A stretch of DNA of 64,000 nt from Streptomyces turgidiscabies Car8 (GTDB lineage Bacteria; Actinomycetota; Actinomycetes; Streptomycetales; Streptomycetaceae), in assembly GCF_000331005.1 (NCBI RefSeq), contig NZ_AEJB01000361.1, forward strand, positions 496,001 through 560,000, in the 5' to 3' direction. The notes below the pieces were generated by a model. The model was given only the letters and a program-made list of their open reading frames with translations, was not told the origin of the DNA and searched no databases. Below are positions 8,187-16,005 of this stretch, piece by piece (the first letter of the stretch is position 1; each line of letters opens with the position of its first letter). Made by a program: the position numbers and the translations under genes.

Positions 8187-9194
8187 CTACTCGGGCTTGG
8201 GGGGCCGCTGCATCAGTGCGGCGGCGGCCTCGCCAAGCGTGGCCTTGCCGTGCAGGACGGCGGTGACCACGGTCGTGATCGGCATGTCGACGCCGTGGGC
8301 GCGGGCAAGCTCGAGGATCGCCTCAGCGCTCTTGACGCCCTCGGTGGTCTGCCTGGTCGCGTTGGCGGCCTCGGCGAGGCTCAGGCCGTTGCCGAGGTGG
8401 GTGCCGAAGGTGCGGTTGCGGGAGAGCGGTGAGGAGCAGGTGGCCACCAGGTCGCCCATGCCGGACAGCCCGGCGAGGGTGGTGGGCTGCGCGCCCATCG
8501 CGGCGGCCAGACGCATGCTCTCCGCGAGCCCCCTGGTCATGATCAGGGCGGTGGCGTTGTGGCCCAGGCCCATGCCGGTGGCGATGCCGACGGCGAGCGC
8601 GATGACGTTCTTCAGCGCGCCGCCCATCTCGCAGCCGATCACGTCGGTGGAGGTGTAGGGCCGGAAGTAGGGGGTGTGGCAGGCCGTCTGGAAACGCTGA
8701 GCGGCGTCTTCGTCGGAGCAGGCGATGGTGGCGGCCGCGGGCTGTCGGGCCATGATCTCCCGGGCCAGGTTCGGGCCGGACAGCACCACGACCCGCTCGG
8801 CGGGCACGCCGGTCACCTCGCGGATGATCTCGCTGGCCCGTAGGTGGGTGTGTGTCTCGATGCCCTTCATCAGCGAGACGATCACCGTCTGGGACTGAAG
8901 GTGCGGCGTCCACGTCGCCAGGCACTGGCGCAGGGACTGCGCGGGCACGGACAGCACGAGGAAGTCCGCGCCGTCCAGCGCGGCGGCCGGGTCGGTCGTG
9001 GCGGTGAGCGAGGCGGGCAGCTCGATGTCCGGGAAGTAGTCCGGGTTGCGGTGGCCACCGGTGATCGCTGCGGCGATCTCGGCGCGGCGGGCGTGCAGGA
9101 CGGTGCTGGTGCCGGCGTCGGCGAGGATCGTCGCCGCGGCGGTGCCCCAGGAACCGGCGGAGAACACCGCTGCTCGGGCGGGGTACTGGCTCAC
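8187..9194 (-). CDS. gpsA: NAD(P)+-dependent glycerol-3-phosphate dehydrogenase
   Basis: A 335-residue cytosolic enzyme reducing dihydroxyacetone phosphate to sn-glycerol 3-phosphate for lipid synthesis. It shows the N-terminal Rossmann motif (AVFSAGSWGTAAA), the conserved SGPNLAREI loop, the catalytic-Lys segment GGALKNVIALAVGIATGMGL, then GMGDLVATCSSPLSRNRTFG. The length equals the normal family size. The first Gly of the usual GxGxxG is Ser here. The GTG start at 9192-9194 has GAGGA upstream and overlaps the stop of the upstream decayed gene (GTGA). Streptomycetes normally have a chromosomal gpsA elsewhere, so this is probably an extra accessory copy, perhaps serving a specialised glycerol-phosphate pathway. 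Confidence 0.9.
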   Translation of the reverse strand: MSQYPARAAVFSAGSWGTAAATILADAGTSTVLHARRAEIAAAITGGHRNPDYFPDIELPASLTATTDPAAALDGADFLVLSVPAQSLRQCLATWTPHLQSQTVIVSLMKGIETHTHLRASEIIREVTGVPAERVVVLSGPNLAREIMARQPAAATIACSDEDAAQRFQTACHTPYFRPYTSTDVIGCEMGGALKNVIALAVGIATGMGLGHNATALIMTRGLAESMRLAAAMGAQPTTLAGLSGMGDLVATCSSPLSRNRTFGTHLGNGLSLAEAANATRQTTEGVKSAEAILELARAHGVDMPITTVVTAVLHGKATLGEAAAALMQRPPKPE

Positions 9195-9902
9195 GGCTCG
9201 GTCCTCTCGTCCATGGCGTGGCCGCCGTTCTGATGGCCGGGCCCGGTCATCGTATCGACGCCGGGCCGTGGTGAACGCTCTTCGGCGGGGCGGCGCAGCG
9301 TCAGCAGGACCGCGCGCCGTCCAGGCAGCAGGGGAAGGCTGCGGTGGGCCGTGGCCAGCATGTTCTGTGCCTCGGTGTCGCCGAGCTCGCGGACGAGGGT
9401 GGCCGCGTGGCGGATCCACAGCCGGAACACCCGCTCCCAGGTGGCGGGTTCGTCCGGGCGTTCGTCGACGTGTTCCAGGACGAGTCCGGCGGCCCGGGCA
9501 AGCCGCTTGTAAGCGGCGTTCTTCTCGTCGGTGAACTGAGAGCGGGACAGCCCATGTGGTCCAGCGTGATCCGGATGTGAGGGCGCATTTCAGCCGGGCG
9601 AATATTGTGCCGCCCGCCGCCGGGCGTGACGTAGCGGCCGGGCGTCACCGGGGCGTACGGATGGATCAGCGGTAGATCCTGATCCACCACGTGCAGGGCG
9701 GGCAGTCCGCCGTACTCGATGGGTAGGGGCCTGCGATGCCGTTGTGCTCGATTGCCAGGAAATGCGAGTGGGCGACGGCGCGGCGATACGTCGCGGTGAA
9801 TCCGGTGCGTCTTCGCTCTGTACGTACGTGGGACGGCTCGATGGTGGAGGTCGCTGAGCTGGCCCCGGCGGACGTGCGGACGATGCCGCTGCCAGCGGGC
9901 AA
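9191..9902 (-). pseudogene. Unknown gene upstream of gpsA, multiple frameshifts
   Basis: Three minus-strand frames each carry coding-like segments that join end to end: TGFTATYRRAVAHSHFLAIE, then IEYGGLPALHVVDQDLPLIH and PAEMRPHIRITLDHMG, then LSRSQFTDEKNAAYKRLARA and VFRLWIRHAATLVRELGD, ending at TGA 9191-9193 over the gpsA GTG. Switch points lie near 9723 (CCCC run) and 9555 (GGG run), each explained by one lost base. I do not recognise the product (about 230 residues). The tight overlap with gpsA suggests it once worked in the same pathway. Confidence 0.55.
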
Positions 9903-10552
9903 CCGTTGTTAGTCGGTGCTGCAACGTCCATAGAAGCAGCGATCCAGTCCCCTGTGCGGGCGACGCTAACGATCAGCGCCATGTCCTCGGCGTCTCGCCA
10001 TTCGCCGATCACTCTCCACCCAGCATCGCTCAGAAGCCGCTCAGCCTCGCGCCTGCCGTCCTCAGGGTCTCCGCCTTTGGCGGCGATCGTGGTGCGCTCG
10101 CTGAACGCAGCAGGCGTGTCATAGTCGGGCGACCATGCCCGCTCGTCCCCCGGGTGCTCGCCGGTCAGCTTGTCCTGCCATACCGAAACATCCATGTGTG
10201 GCTGAGAGAGGTGACCGGTGCCGTAGGTCATCCAGGCACTGAAGTGTGGGCGGCTCGACCATTCGGCCTCACGCTCGTTCTCCAGGTCCCAACGCTTGAA
10301 CAGCTCGCCGAGCTGAGCGTAGATATGACGGGCCTGCGTCTCGCTCAGAGTGAGTGTGCCGCCCCGGAGACTGCCGTCTTCGGTGGGGGCAATCGGTGCG
10401 TAGTACTCAATGCCTGCGCGGTACCGGGTGATGTCGCCGATGATCAGCTCATGGCGACCATGCAGCGACTGCTCCACCGGCAGCAGATGGTTGAGGTCGG
10501 CCTTGTAGTAAGGCGGAAGCTTGCGGACTTCGATGATGTCGCGTTCGGACAT
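9590..10552 (-). CDS. Hypothetical protein, C-terminus probably read-through
   Basis: The ATG at 10550-10552 follows GAGGAA and begins MSERDIIEVRKLPPYYKADL. About the first 215 residues look coding, with moderate GC and mixed alpha/beta character (ELIIGDITRYRAGIEYYAP; HPSLQ-type pattern around ARHIYAQLGELFKRWDLENE). After about position 9910 the frame becomes Pro/Arg/Ala-rich noise that overlaps the decayed gene downstream, so the original stop was probably near TAA 9913-9916 in a neighbouring frame and was lost by an indel. The family is unknown. The AT-richer 220 bases upstream probably contain its promoter. Confidence 0.55.
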   Translation of the reverse strand: MSERDIIEVRKLPPYYKADLNHLLPVEQSLHGRHELIIGDITRYRAGIEYYAPIAPTEDGSLRGGTLTLSETQARHIYAQLGELFKRWDLENEREAEWSSRPHFSAWMTYGTGHLSQPHMDVSVWQDKLTGEHPGDERAWSPDYDTPAAFSERTTIAAKGGDPEDGRREAERLLSDAGWRVIGEWRDAEDMALIVSVARTGDWIAASMDVAAPTNNGCPLAAASSARPPGPAQRPPPSSRPTYVQSEDAPDSPRRIAAPSPTRISWQSSTTASQAPTHRVRRTARPARGGSGSTADPSVRPGDARPLRHARRRAAQYSPG

Positions 10553-10798
10553 AAGGTTCCTCTTTCCTTTTGAGGTACTTTTCAGGTCATGCCTTCTTGT
10601 GCCGTGCCTGAGAGCACTTAGGCCAACCCCGGTAATGTCGTGCCATTCGGCGATGGACCGGGTCATTCCGAATGCGGTGAAGACTTCCGAGGGCTTCCTG
10701 GTATATATGCTGGGCCCTTCGACTAAATCGGGGGATTGAGTTCCCAAGCCCGACTCGCGCCGGGCTAGGAGACCTTGATGCCCCTCCAGGGCTGCTGG

Positions 10799-11398
10799 TT
10801 AGCGCGGCGCTTCGAACCGCAGCGTTAGTGTGGACGCTCGACCGCCGGTGTACGCATGGTCAGCCTTGTACTCGGTGATGGCAGTACCCCCGATGGTGAA
10901 ATCATCACCTTCCAGCGGCCATGTGTACCGGCTCGGTGCTGCCTTGGTCGGATTCATCCTCACTTCTGATACACCGACTTCAGCAACGCTCAGTTGCCCC
11001 CGGAACTCGTTGGCCTCGTGACTGGTCCAGTGCACGGTCCAGCCCGATTGGACAAGCCCGATCAGTTTTTGGAGCCTTTCCATGTTTCCGGGGAAGATGA
11101 CGTTTGCACCGGAGACCCTGGCGGATGTCTCTTTGACTCCCGGCTCAGCAAACAGCGGGCGATAGGACACACGACGATCCGGAAATTCCACGCCAGGCGG
11201 AATCTGATCGGCGTTCAGTCCCGGTTCGGCATCCCCGAACGGAACCAGAATCGGGGGAGCTGAGACACGCTCCACCTCGTAATGGCCAGCGTGCTTGTGG
11301 CCATCTCTGTAGCTGACCCTGGCGAGCCCATACACGGTCTCACCCTTCAAATGGACTCGTACGCGGAGACCCGTGAGAGGCCGCTTTTCGGTTGACAT
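10799..11398 (-). CDS. Hypothetical protein (199 residues)
   Basis: The protein starts MSTEKRPLTGLRVRVHLKGE at ATG 11396-11398 with GGAAAGGGGAA upstream, an SD very like that of the following gene at 10552. It is beta-rich, without TM segments, and contains YRDGHKHAGHYEVERV, VSYRPLFAEPGVKETSARVS and a final GGRASTLTLRFEAPR. I do not recognise a domain. Lower GC than the backbone suggests the 10552 and 11398 genes arrived together. Confidence 0.65.
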   Translation of the reverse strand: MSTEKRPLTGLRVRVHLKGETVYGLARVSYRDGHKHAGHYEVERVSAPPILVPFGDAEPGLNADQIPPGVEFPDRRVSYRPLFAEPGVKETSARVSGANVIFPGNMERLQKLIGLVQSGWTVHWTSHEANEFRGQLSVAEVGVSEVRMNPTKAAPSRYTWPLEGDDFTIGGTAITEYKADHAYTGGRASTLTLRFEAPR

Positions 11399-11475
11399 AA
11401 CAGTTCCCCTTTCCAGATCCTTGCGGTTCAGCGCCCCATAAGGGGATCGAACGGTGTCGCAGATGCCGATGGATG

Positions 11476-11925
11476 TCAGCCGCAAGCCAGCTCTGTGGCT
11501 CGTGACCAACTGCCCATGCGGAAGCGGATGGTGGTGGCCGGCGGAACATCAGACTTCGGATTCGCCGGATCCGTGCGCCAGACCTCGTAGGCCGCCAGCG
11601 TCGTGGATCCTGTTTCCAGCAGACACCGACGGATCGCGGCGATCAGCTGCTCCTGGGTCCACTTCGTCGTCGCATCCCGCAGCTGTTCGGGCTGTGCGAC
11701 CGCGTCGAGGCCCGCGAGCTCCAGCGCGCGGTTCCAGCTGCCGAAGCGGCGCTCGTAGAGCGGAGCCGACGGGTCGGCATCTCTGCGGCGCTGCTCGAAC
11801 GTGCGACGTCCGAGGGTGCTCTCCCCCTGCGCCAGGCGGATGAGCACGCATAAGAGCTGCCGGTCGGTGTAGACGACCGGACCTGGCTTCATGGGCGCGG
11901 GGACGTGCGCAGCATGCATTGTCAT
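11476..11925 (-). CDS. Homing-endonuclease-associated (HNH-repeat) protein
   Basis: A 149-residue protein with two copies of the HNH-associated helical repeat. Copy 1 covers residues about 19-70 (YTDRQLLCVLIRLAQGES ... FGSWNRALELAG) and copy 2 about residues 89-148 (WTQEQLIAAIRRCLLETG ... FRMGSWSRATELACG). Each ends in the signature GSW.RA.ELA. These repeats are thought to be DNA-binding accessory modules of homing endonucleases; no HNH catalytic domain is present, so it may be only a DNA-binding protein. It is followed closely by the 11398 gene on the same strand. Confidence 0.7.
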   Translation of the reverse strand: MTMHAAHVPAPMKPGPVVYTDRQLLCVLIRLAQGESTLGRRTFEQRRRDADPSAPLYERRFGSWNRALELAGLDAVAQPEQLRDATTKWTQEQLIAAIRRCLLETGSTTLAAYEVWRTDPANPKSDVPPATTIRFRMGSWSRATELACG

Positions 11926-11958
11926 GGCCGGTGCTCTCCTTCTGGAAGCGGGCGCGCG

Positions 11959-12236
11959 TCAGAGCGTGTGCACCTGCAGGAGCTGCTGGTCGCGGGTGAT
12001 GGACGCGAACACCGCGTTGAAGGTCCGAGGGAACTGGCCGCAGCAGGTCGAGTCGTCCATCTCGACGGCGAGGTACGGCCGTTCCTTGAGCCAGGCTGCG
12101 GCCTGCTGGTCGACGTAGACCGGGTTCTCGCCCTCGAAGACGATCGGTACCAGGTCTTCTGGTCGTCACTCACGTGCAGCGTGAGCGTCAACAGGTCGAC
12201 GTCAGTGGTGGTCCGAGCAGAAGCAAGAGCAGTCAT
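11959..12236 (-). pseudogene. Small hypothetical protein with one frameshift
   Basis: The ATG at 12234-12236 encodes MTALASARTTTDVDLLTLTL. After DDQK the coding pattern moves to another frame: DLVPIVFEGENPVYVDQQ, AAAWLKERPYLAVEMDDS, ending FASITRDQQLLQVHTL at TGA 11959-11961. The span of 278 bases is not a multiple of three; one base removed at AGAAGACC (about 12160) restores a protein of about 92 residues. The function is unknown. It lies directly upstream of the HNH-repeat gene on the same strand. Confidence 0.55.
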
Positions 12237-12432
12237 GGCGAGCAGTCCTTCGTGGGGGGAGATGAGAAGCCCACGAACAGCCGCCCGGCAGGGGGCCACC
12301 CGCAGCTGACACGCGCACGACGTGTCACAGAGCCCTCCGGATCAACTCCGTTGATCGCCAAGCGCCAAACAGACCCGCAGGCACTCTGCGCGCCCGAGCC
12401 CCGCTCTGCCCATCCTCTGCATCCTCTGTCTC

Positions 12433-12487
12433 ATGGCATTCCGACTCACCACAGGATGCCATTCAATAGGTATTCGAATAGGATGCC
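12433..12487 (+). promoter_or_regulatory. Low-GC promoter/operator region with repeated GGATGCC boxes
   Basis: ATGGCATTCC (12433-12442), GGATGCCATT (12454-12463) and AATAGGATGCC (12477-12487) lie within 55 bases. The TAGGAT of the last copy fits a Streptomyces -10 hexamer for the gene starting at 12548. The 15-mer ATGCCATTCAATAGG (12456-12470) recurs inverted at 35574-35588, and related boxes precede other backbone operons. Confidence 0.5.
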
Positions 12488-12547
12488 CTCAGAGACCAGT
12501 CGGTGCAATCGGACCGGTCGGCAACAGGAGATGCGAGGTGAGAAGCG

Positions 12548-13381
12548 ATGAAGACCTGGAGGACGAGGAAGGCTGCACCCGCGGCCGCAGCACTCGCTGT
12601 GGCGGCGGGCGTTCTGCTCGCCGGATACTCCAGTGGCGACGGCACCACAACGCAGGCGCCGTCTGCGCCGAGTCCGACCACGAGCACCGCCAAGGTCACC
12701 GACAAGGCCCTCGACGAGGCGCTGAACAAGCTCGCCTTCCAGGGCACCGGGAGTTCCAGAGAGGACGGCGGGGCTTGCCTAGCCAGCGCAGCGCGGAAGG
12801 CGGGAATGCCGGAGGAGTCGCTGGACTACGTCGTCAAGGTCGACAGCGACGACATGGGTGCAGTCATCGACGGACTGAACAAGGTGAGCGAGGACGACGC
12901 TGCGCTCCTGGCGTCGCGGTCGCTGCGCGAGGACTTCGACGCGTGCATCGACAAGGCTGTACTTCCGAACGGCAGCAGCCTCAAGACCCAGAGCTACGTG
13001 CCGCCAAAGGGAGCCGCGAAGCCTGTAGCCGGTCAGCCGAACCTGGAGCCGGCTTACCCGGTCCGCGCGAATCAGCCGGTCAACTCGTCCATCGAGCTCA
13101 GCAAGGGCCTGGTCTCCATGTTCTCCTCCTACGCCCGGGACGAGGGCCAGAGGAAGACCTACGCGGCGGCCGGCCAGTGCCTGTCGACCTTGGTGTACAA
13201 CGCGGGCTTCAGCCAGGAGGTGCTGCACTTCTTCGCCGGCGGAGCGCCCCTCGGCACCGGGTCGATCGTCGAACACCTGCCGAACGACAAGGACAAGGCG
13301 ATCTGGCAGTCGCCGAGGTTCACCCAGGGACTCGTCGACTGCACGACGAATGCGACGCCGACTCCCATGCCCGGCCCCTGA
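12548..13381 (+). CDS. Exported protein with a defective lipobox
   Basis: A 277-residue protein with a signal peptide (MKTWRTRKAAPAAAALAVAA then GVLLAGYSSG). The position where lipoproteins have the acylated Cys is Tyr: LLAG-Y instead of LLAG-C, a TGC-to-TAC change, so it would be secreted or stay signal-anchored rather than lipidated. After a Ser/Thr/Pro linker come two similar helical regions, each with a paired Cys (GACLASAARKAGM... DFDACIDKAV; AAGQCLSTLVYNAGF ... GLVDCTT), suggesting a duplicated disulfide-bonded domain. The ATG follows GAGGTGAGAAGCG. As first gene of the conjugation-like backbone it may act at the cell surface. Confidence 0.7.
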   Translation: MKTWRTRKAAPAAAALAVAAGVLLAGYSSGDGTTTQAPSAPSPTTSTAKVTDKALDEALNKLAFQGTGSSREDGGACLASAARKAGMPEESLDYVVKVDSDDMGAVIDGLNKVSEDDAALLASRSLREDFDACIDKAVLPNGSSLKTQSYVPPKGAAKPVAGQPNLEPAYPVRANQPVNSSIELSKGLVSMFSSYARDEGQRKTYAAAGQCLSTLVYNAGFSQEVLHFFAGGAPLGTGSIVEHLPNDKDKAIWQSPRFTQGLVDCTTNATPTPMPGP

Positions 13382-13403
13382 GCGGGAGTCCATCAGGCAG
13401 ACG

Positions 13404-13440
13404 AAGGGCCCGGTGCGATGTGTCGCACTGGCCCTTTTCT
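13404..13440 (+). terminator. Terminator after the exported-protein gene
   Basis: The stem AAGGGCC..GTGCGA (13404-13418) pairs with TCGCAC.GGCCCTT (13423-13436), followed by TTCTCTTTT. It ends the 12548-13381 transcript. Confidence 0.75.
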
Positions 13441-13575
13441 CTTTTCGCCGCCACACGAAGGTGGGTGCGGTCCGCAGCAGGTGGCTCCGTCCGAGAGGAA
13501 AGGAATCGAGCAGGGCCACCTGCTGCGGCGATGCGCCGCCAGGGGGGGACTGACTGGGCGCGGCTGCGACTCTAC

Positions 13576-13668
13576 TGGCATTCGCGCCGAAACACAAAGA
13601 TCGCAGATGGCTTATAGCTTGGCATTGATAAGATGGCTTGATAGATCAGTCGAACAAATCAAGGAGAA
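13576..13668 (+). promoter_or_regulatory. Low-GC promoter region of the relaxosome-type operon
   Basis: It contains TGGCATTCG (13576-13584), TTGGCATT (13619-13626) and two AGATGGCTT copies (13605-13613 and 13631-13639), then the SD AAGGAG at 13661. TAAGAT within GATAAGATGG is a possible -10. The boxes resemble those at 12.4 and 35.6 kb. Confidence 0.4.
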
Positions 13669-13675
13669 GCCGCGC

Positions 13676-14083
13676 ATGACCGTCGCACAGGAGTTGGAGA
13701 AGACGACGCAGCCCGTGCGCGGCACGAAGAAGAAGCCGCCGGGCGCGACGCAGAGCAGCAGTAGTGGCCGCCAGGGCATGTTCGTCCGGCTGGATCCGGA
13801 CGACAAGCAGCGCGCGGAGTACTGGGCTGACAAGCGCGGGTTCTCCTCGGTGAACGAGTACGTGGCCGAGGCGGTGGTCGAGAAGATCCGGCGCGAGAAC
13901 CTCGACTACGACCTGCCGACCCTGGAGATCGCGCGACTCAACGAGCTTGTCGACCAGGTCGCGGCGCTGGCGAAGAACTCGGCGAACCTCGAACGCGTCG
14001 TCACCACAGGCTTCGACTCCCTAATCGGGCTCACCCGCGGCGACAACTACCTCCTGGATGACGAGGACGGTGAGCTCGGATGA
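13676..14083 (+). CDS. Ribbon-helix-helix DNA-binding protein, relaxosome-accessory type
   Basis: A 135-residue protein. After a basic, disordered N-terminus (RGTKKKPPGATQSSSSG) residues about 37-70 form a MobC/CopG-like ribbon-helix-helix unit: MFVRLDPDDKQRAEYWADKR, then FSSVNEYVAEAVVEKI. The C-terminal half is an amphipathic helix with regular Leu/Val spacing (LNELVDQVAALAKNSANLER), likely for oligomerisation. Such proteins bind oriT and help relaxases; no relaxase is in the window, so this role is inference. The ATG at 13676 has AAGGAG upstream; its stop overlaps the next start (ATGA). Confidence 0.65.
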   Translation: MTVAQELEKTTQPVRGTKKKPPGATQSSSSGRQGMFVRLDPDDKQRAEYWADKRGFSSVNEYVAEAVVEKIRRENLDYDLPTLEIARLNELVDQVAALAKNSANLERVVTTGFDSLIGLTRGDNYLLDDEDGELG

Positions 14084-15237
14084 GCCGGGACTTCGCAGAG
14101 ATGCTGGAAGCGGCCACACCCACCGCCGAGGTGATGGAGGTGGACACGTCCTTCCTGGACGCCTACCGACGCGGCGGGAGCGAGGAGCTCAAGCGCGTCC
14201 AGGCCCAGGCGGCACAGTCTGAGCCTGGGGTGGCAACGCCCGAGCCGGAGGCGCAGCTTGATGAGGCCGGCGACGCCGACTCTCAACCCGAGGTTGAAGG
14301 TCTGCAGGCTGATCTCGATGAGGACGTCGAAGAGGATCGCCTGGACCTGGAGCCGGACTACGAGCCCGGCGCCGGCGACTCCGAGCGGGCCAGCGGATCC
14401 AACCTGCGTGGTGGTGGTGACGGTGGTGGACAGGGAGGAACTGCCGGGGTGCTCCCGGGCGGTGCGGCCGATGCTGTTCCGGCTCCCGGGGCACAGCCGG
14501 ACGTCGAGGACGCTGCCGCGGCGGAAGTCACTTCTCACGACGTTGTCGCCACACCGGATGAATCCGGGCATGTAACGCCCAGCTCGCTCCAGCTCACCGA
14601 CCATCAGGACGCCGTGCAGAGTGCGGCATCGAAGGGTGGATCGGGCAGCACAGCCGAGACCGCCACGCTCCCCCAGTCGGGCTTCCGGCTCGCCGGCGTG
14701 CAGAGCCAGCCGCACATCAAGGCGCTGCCCGAGAGCATCATGAACGCACTGCGGGAGCAGCTGCGAGCAGCCGCAGTCCGTGAGCTGGGCGTGAGCGACG
14801 GCGCTGCTCGGGAGTTCAGCCAGCGGCTGAGCCAGGGCACGCTGGTGACGGCGTTTCTGCTGGCGCAGCTCGACTTGCGCCTTGATGCCGACCCGGCCAC
14901 CGAGCGCGCCGTCGAGCTGTTCCGCTCCCGCGACCCGCTGCTGGGCAGCGTGGTGGCACGCCTGGCGAACATCGAGACCGCTGAACGCGAGCGGGACGGG
15001 TTACTGCGCAAGCTGCGCGACGAGTTGGGCGAGGTGCGCCAGACCAGCGCGGTGGTCGAGCAGGCGCTGGCGTACTCCATCGCCGATCGTACGGAGAACT
15101 TCCTGCGGGGCTCGCACAACCTCCACGACGCGCCGATCACGCACAAGGAGGCGATCTACCTCCGGGACATGGCCCGCGAGGCGACCAGGAAGCAGCTGAG
15201 GCTCGAACGCGAGCGGGAAGGACGGCCGATTCGATGA
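14080..15237 (+). CDS. Hypothetical accessory protein with disordered middle
   Basis: A 385-residue protein: a short folded N-terminus (MSRDFAEMLEAATPTAEVME), an acidic and Gly/Ala/Pro-rich low-complexity stretch from about 45 to 205, and a helical C-terminal domain (LPESIMNALREQLRAAAVRE to the Arg/Glu-rich end). The C-terminal part includes a probable coiled coil (ETAERERDGLLRKLRDELGE). It is coupled at both ends by ATGA overlaps to the ribbon-helix-helix gene and the Zn/HTH gene, so the three are one operon, probably DNA-processing or partner proteins of the transfer apparatus. No family was recognised. Confidence 0.7.
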   Translation: MSRDFAEMLEAATPTAEVMEVDTSFLDAYRRGGSEELKRVQAQAAQSEPGVATPEPEAQLDEAGDADSQPEVEGLQADLDEDVEEDRLDLEPDYEPGAGDSERASGSNLRGGGDGGGQGGTAGVLPGGAADAVPAPGAQPDVEDAAAAEVTSHDVVATPDESGHVTPSSLQLTDHQDAVQSAASKGGSGSTAETATLPQSGFRLAGVQSQPHIKALPESIMNALREQLRAAAVRELGVSDGAAREFSQRLSQGTLVTAFLLAQLDLRLDADPATERAVELFRSRDPLLGSVVARLANIETAERERDGLLRKLRDELGEVRQTSAVVEQALAYSIADRTENFLRGSHNLHDAPITHKEAIYLRDMAREATRKQLRLEREREGRPIR

Positions 15238-15788
15238 CCACGACGAGCAAGGAGAAGCTCTTCCCCGCCCGGCAGCGCTGCAAGACGTGCGGCAAGGGTC
15301 TGGGCCTCCACGCCCAGGACCCGGTGTACCTCGGCCTGTACTGCACTCCGCGGTGTGCGGGTATGGCCGCGCCGGCCTCGCGCCCCGAGGACGCTCCGCG
15401 CGGATGCCGGACGCAGCGCGAAGGGACGTGGGCCTTCAAGCGCCGCTACCGGAGTGAGCAGGAGATCCCCGCGAAGCTCCGGGAAGATGCGTCGACGAGC
15501 TGGTATTGGTGCGAAGAGAGTTGTGGCGCGATCCATGTCGGCCACACGCGCATGGGCGAGCGGGAGAAGTTCCGGATGTTCGAGGACCTGACCGCGGACC
15601 TGCCGGATCTACTGATCAAGCTTAGGGGTGAGGCCACACGCAAGCAGGTCGCCGAGGTGGCCGGCGTGCGGCCCGTCCGACTGAAAGAGCTGGAGGAAGG
15701 CCTGAAGCACCCTGAGGGTCTCGAGACGCTCGGCAAGGTGCTGCGGGTGTACCGCGTCCGGCTCGGAGTGGCGATGCCGACTCGGTAG
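15234..15788 (+). CDS. Zinc-ribbon plus helix-turn-helix protein
   Basis: A 184-residue protein. Residues about 16-43 carry paired cysteines (RCKTCGKGLG ... YCTPRCAG) and a second Cys/His cluster follows (WYWCEESCGAIHVGHTR), so one or two zinc sites are likely. The C-terminus (RGEATRKQVAEVAGVRPVRL, then KELEEGLKHPEG) has the shape of an XRE-type HTH. It is probably a DNA-binding regulator of this operon or element. It is the last gene of the three-gene operon; a strong terminator follows 20 bases after the stop. Confidence 0.65.
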   Translation: MTTTSKEKLFPARQRCKTCGKGLGLHAQDPVYLGLYCTPRCAGMAAPASRPEDAPRGCRTQREGTWAFKRRYRSEQEIPAKLREDASTSWYWCEESCGAIHVGHTRMGEREKFRMFEDLTADLPDLLIKLRGEATRKQVAEVAGVRPVRLKELEEGLKHPEGLETLGKVLRVYRVRLGVAMPTR

Positions 15789-15808
15789 GAGCGCTCGACA
15801 GACGACGG

Positions 15809-15847
15809 CCCCGAGAAGCACAGCTTCTCGGGGTCTTCTCTTTTTTT
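15809..15847 (+). terminator. Strong intrinsic terminator
   Basis: A 10-bp perfect stem, CCCCGAGAAG (15809-15818) with CTTCTCGGGG (15824-15833), is followed by TCTTCTC and seven T residues. Confidence 0.9.
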
Positions 15848-15941
15848 CACAAGCGGTGATTGCTCGAGCAGCGTGCCGGAGCTGCCTTTCGCTGCATGAC
15901 GCTCACGCCATTCAAAGCCTTTTAGTGCCCCTTTTGACTCC

Positions 15942-15966
15942 CATTCGGTATGCCCTTTCAAGTAGG
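15942..15966 (+). promoter_or_regulatory. Probable promoter of the topoisomerase gene
   Basis: CATTCGGTATGCC followed by TTTCAAGTAGGCT: the first part matches the backbone box (GG-ATGCC core) and TAGGCT is a plausible -10, about 40 bases before the ATG at 16006. The region is AT-richer than its surroundings. Confidence 0.45.
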
Positions 15967-16005
15967 CTCGTACTCGTTTCTGAGTCATGATGAGAAGGAG
16001 TCGAC

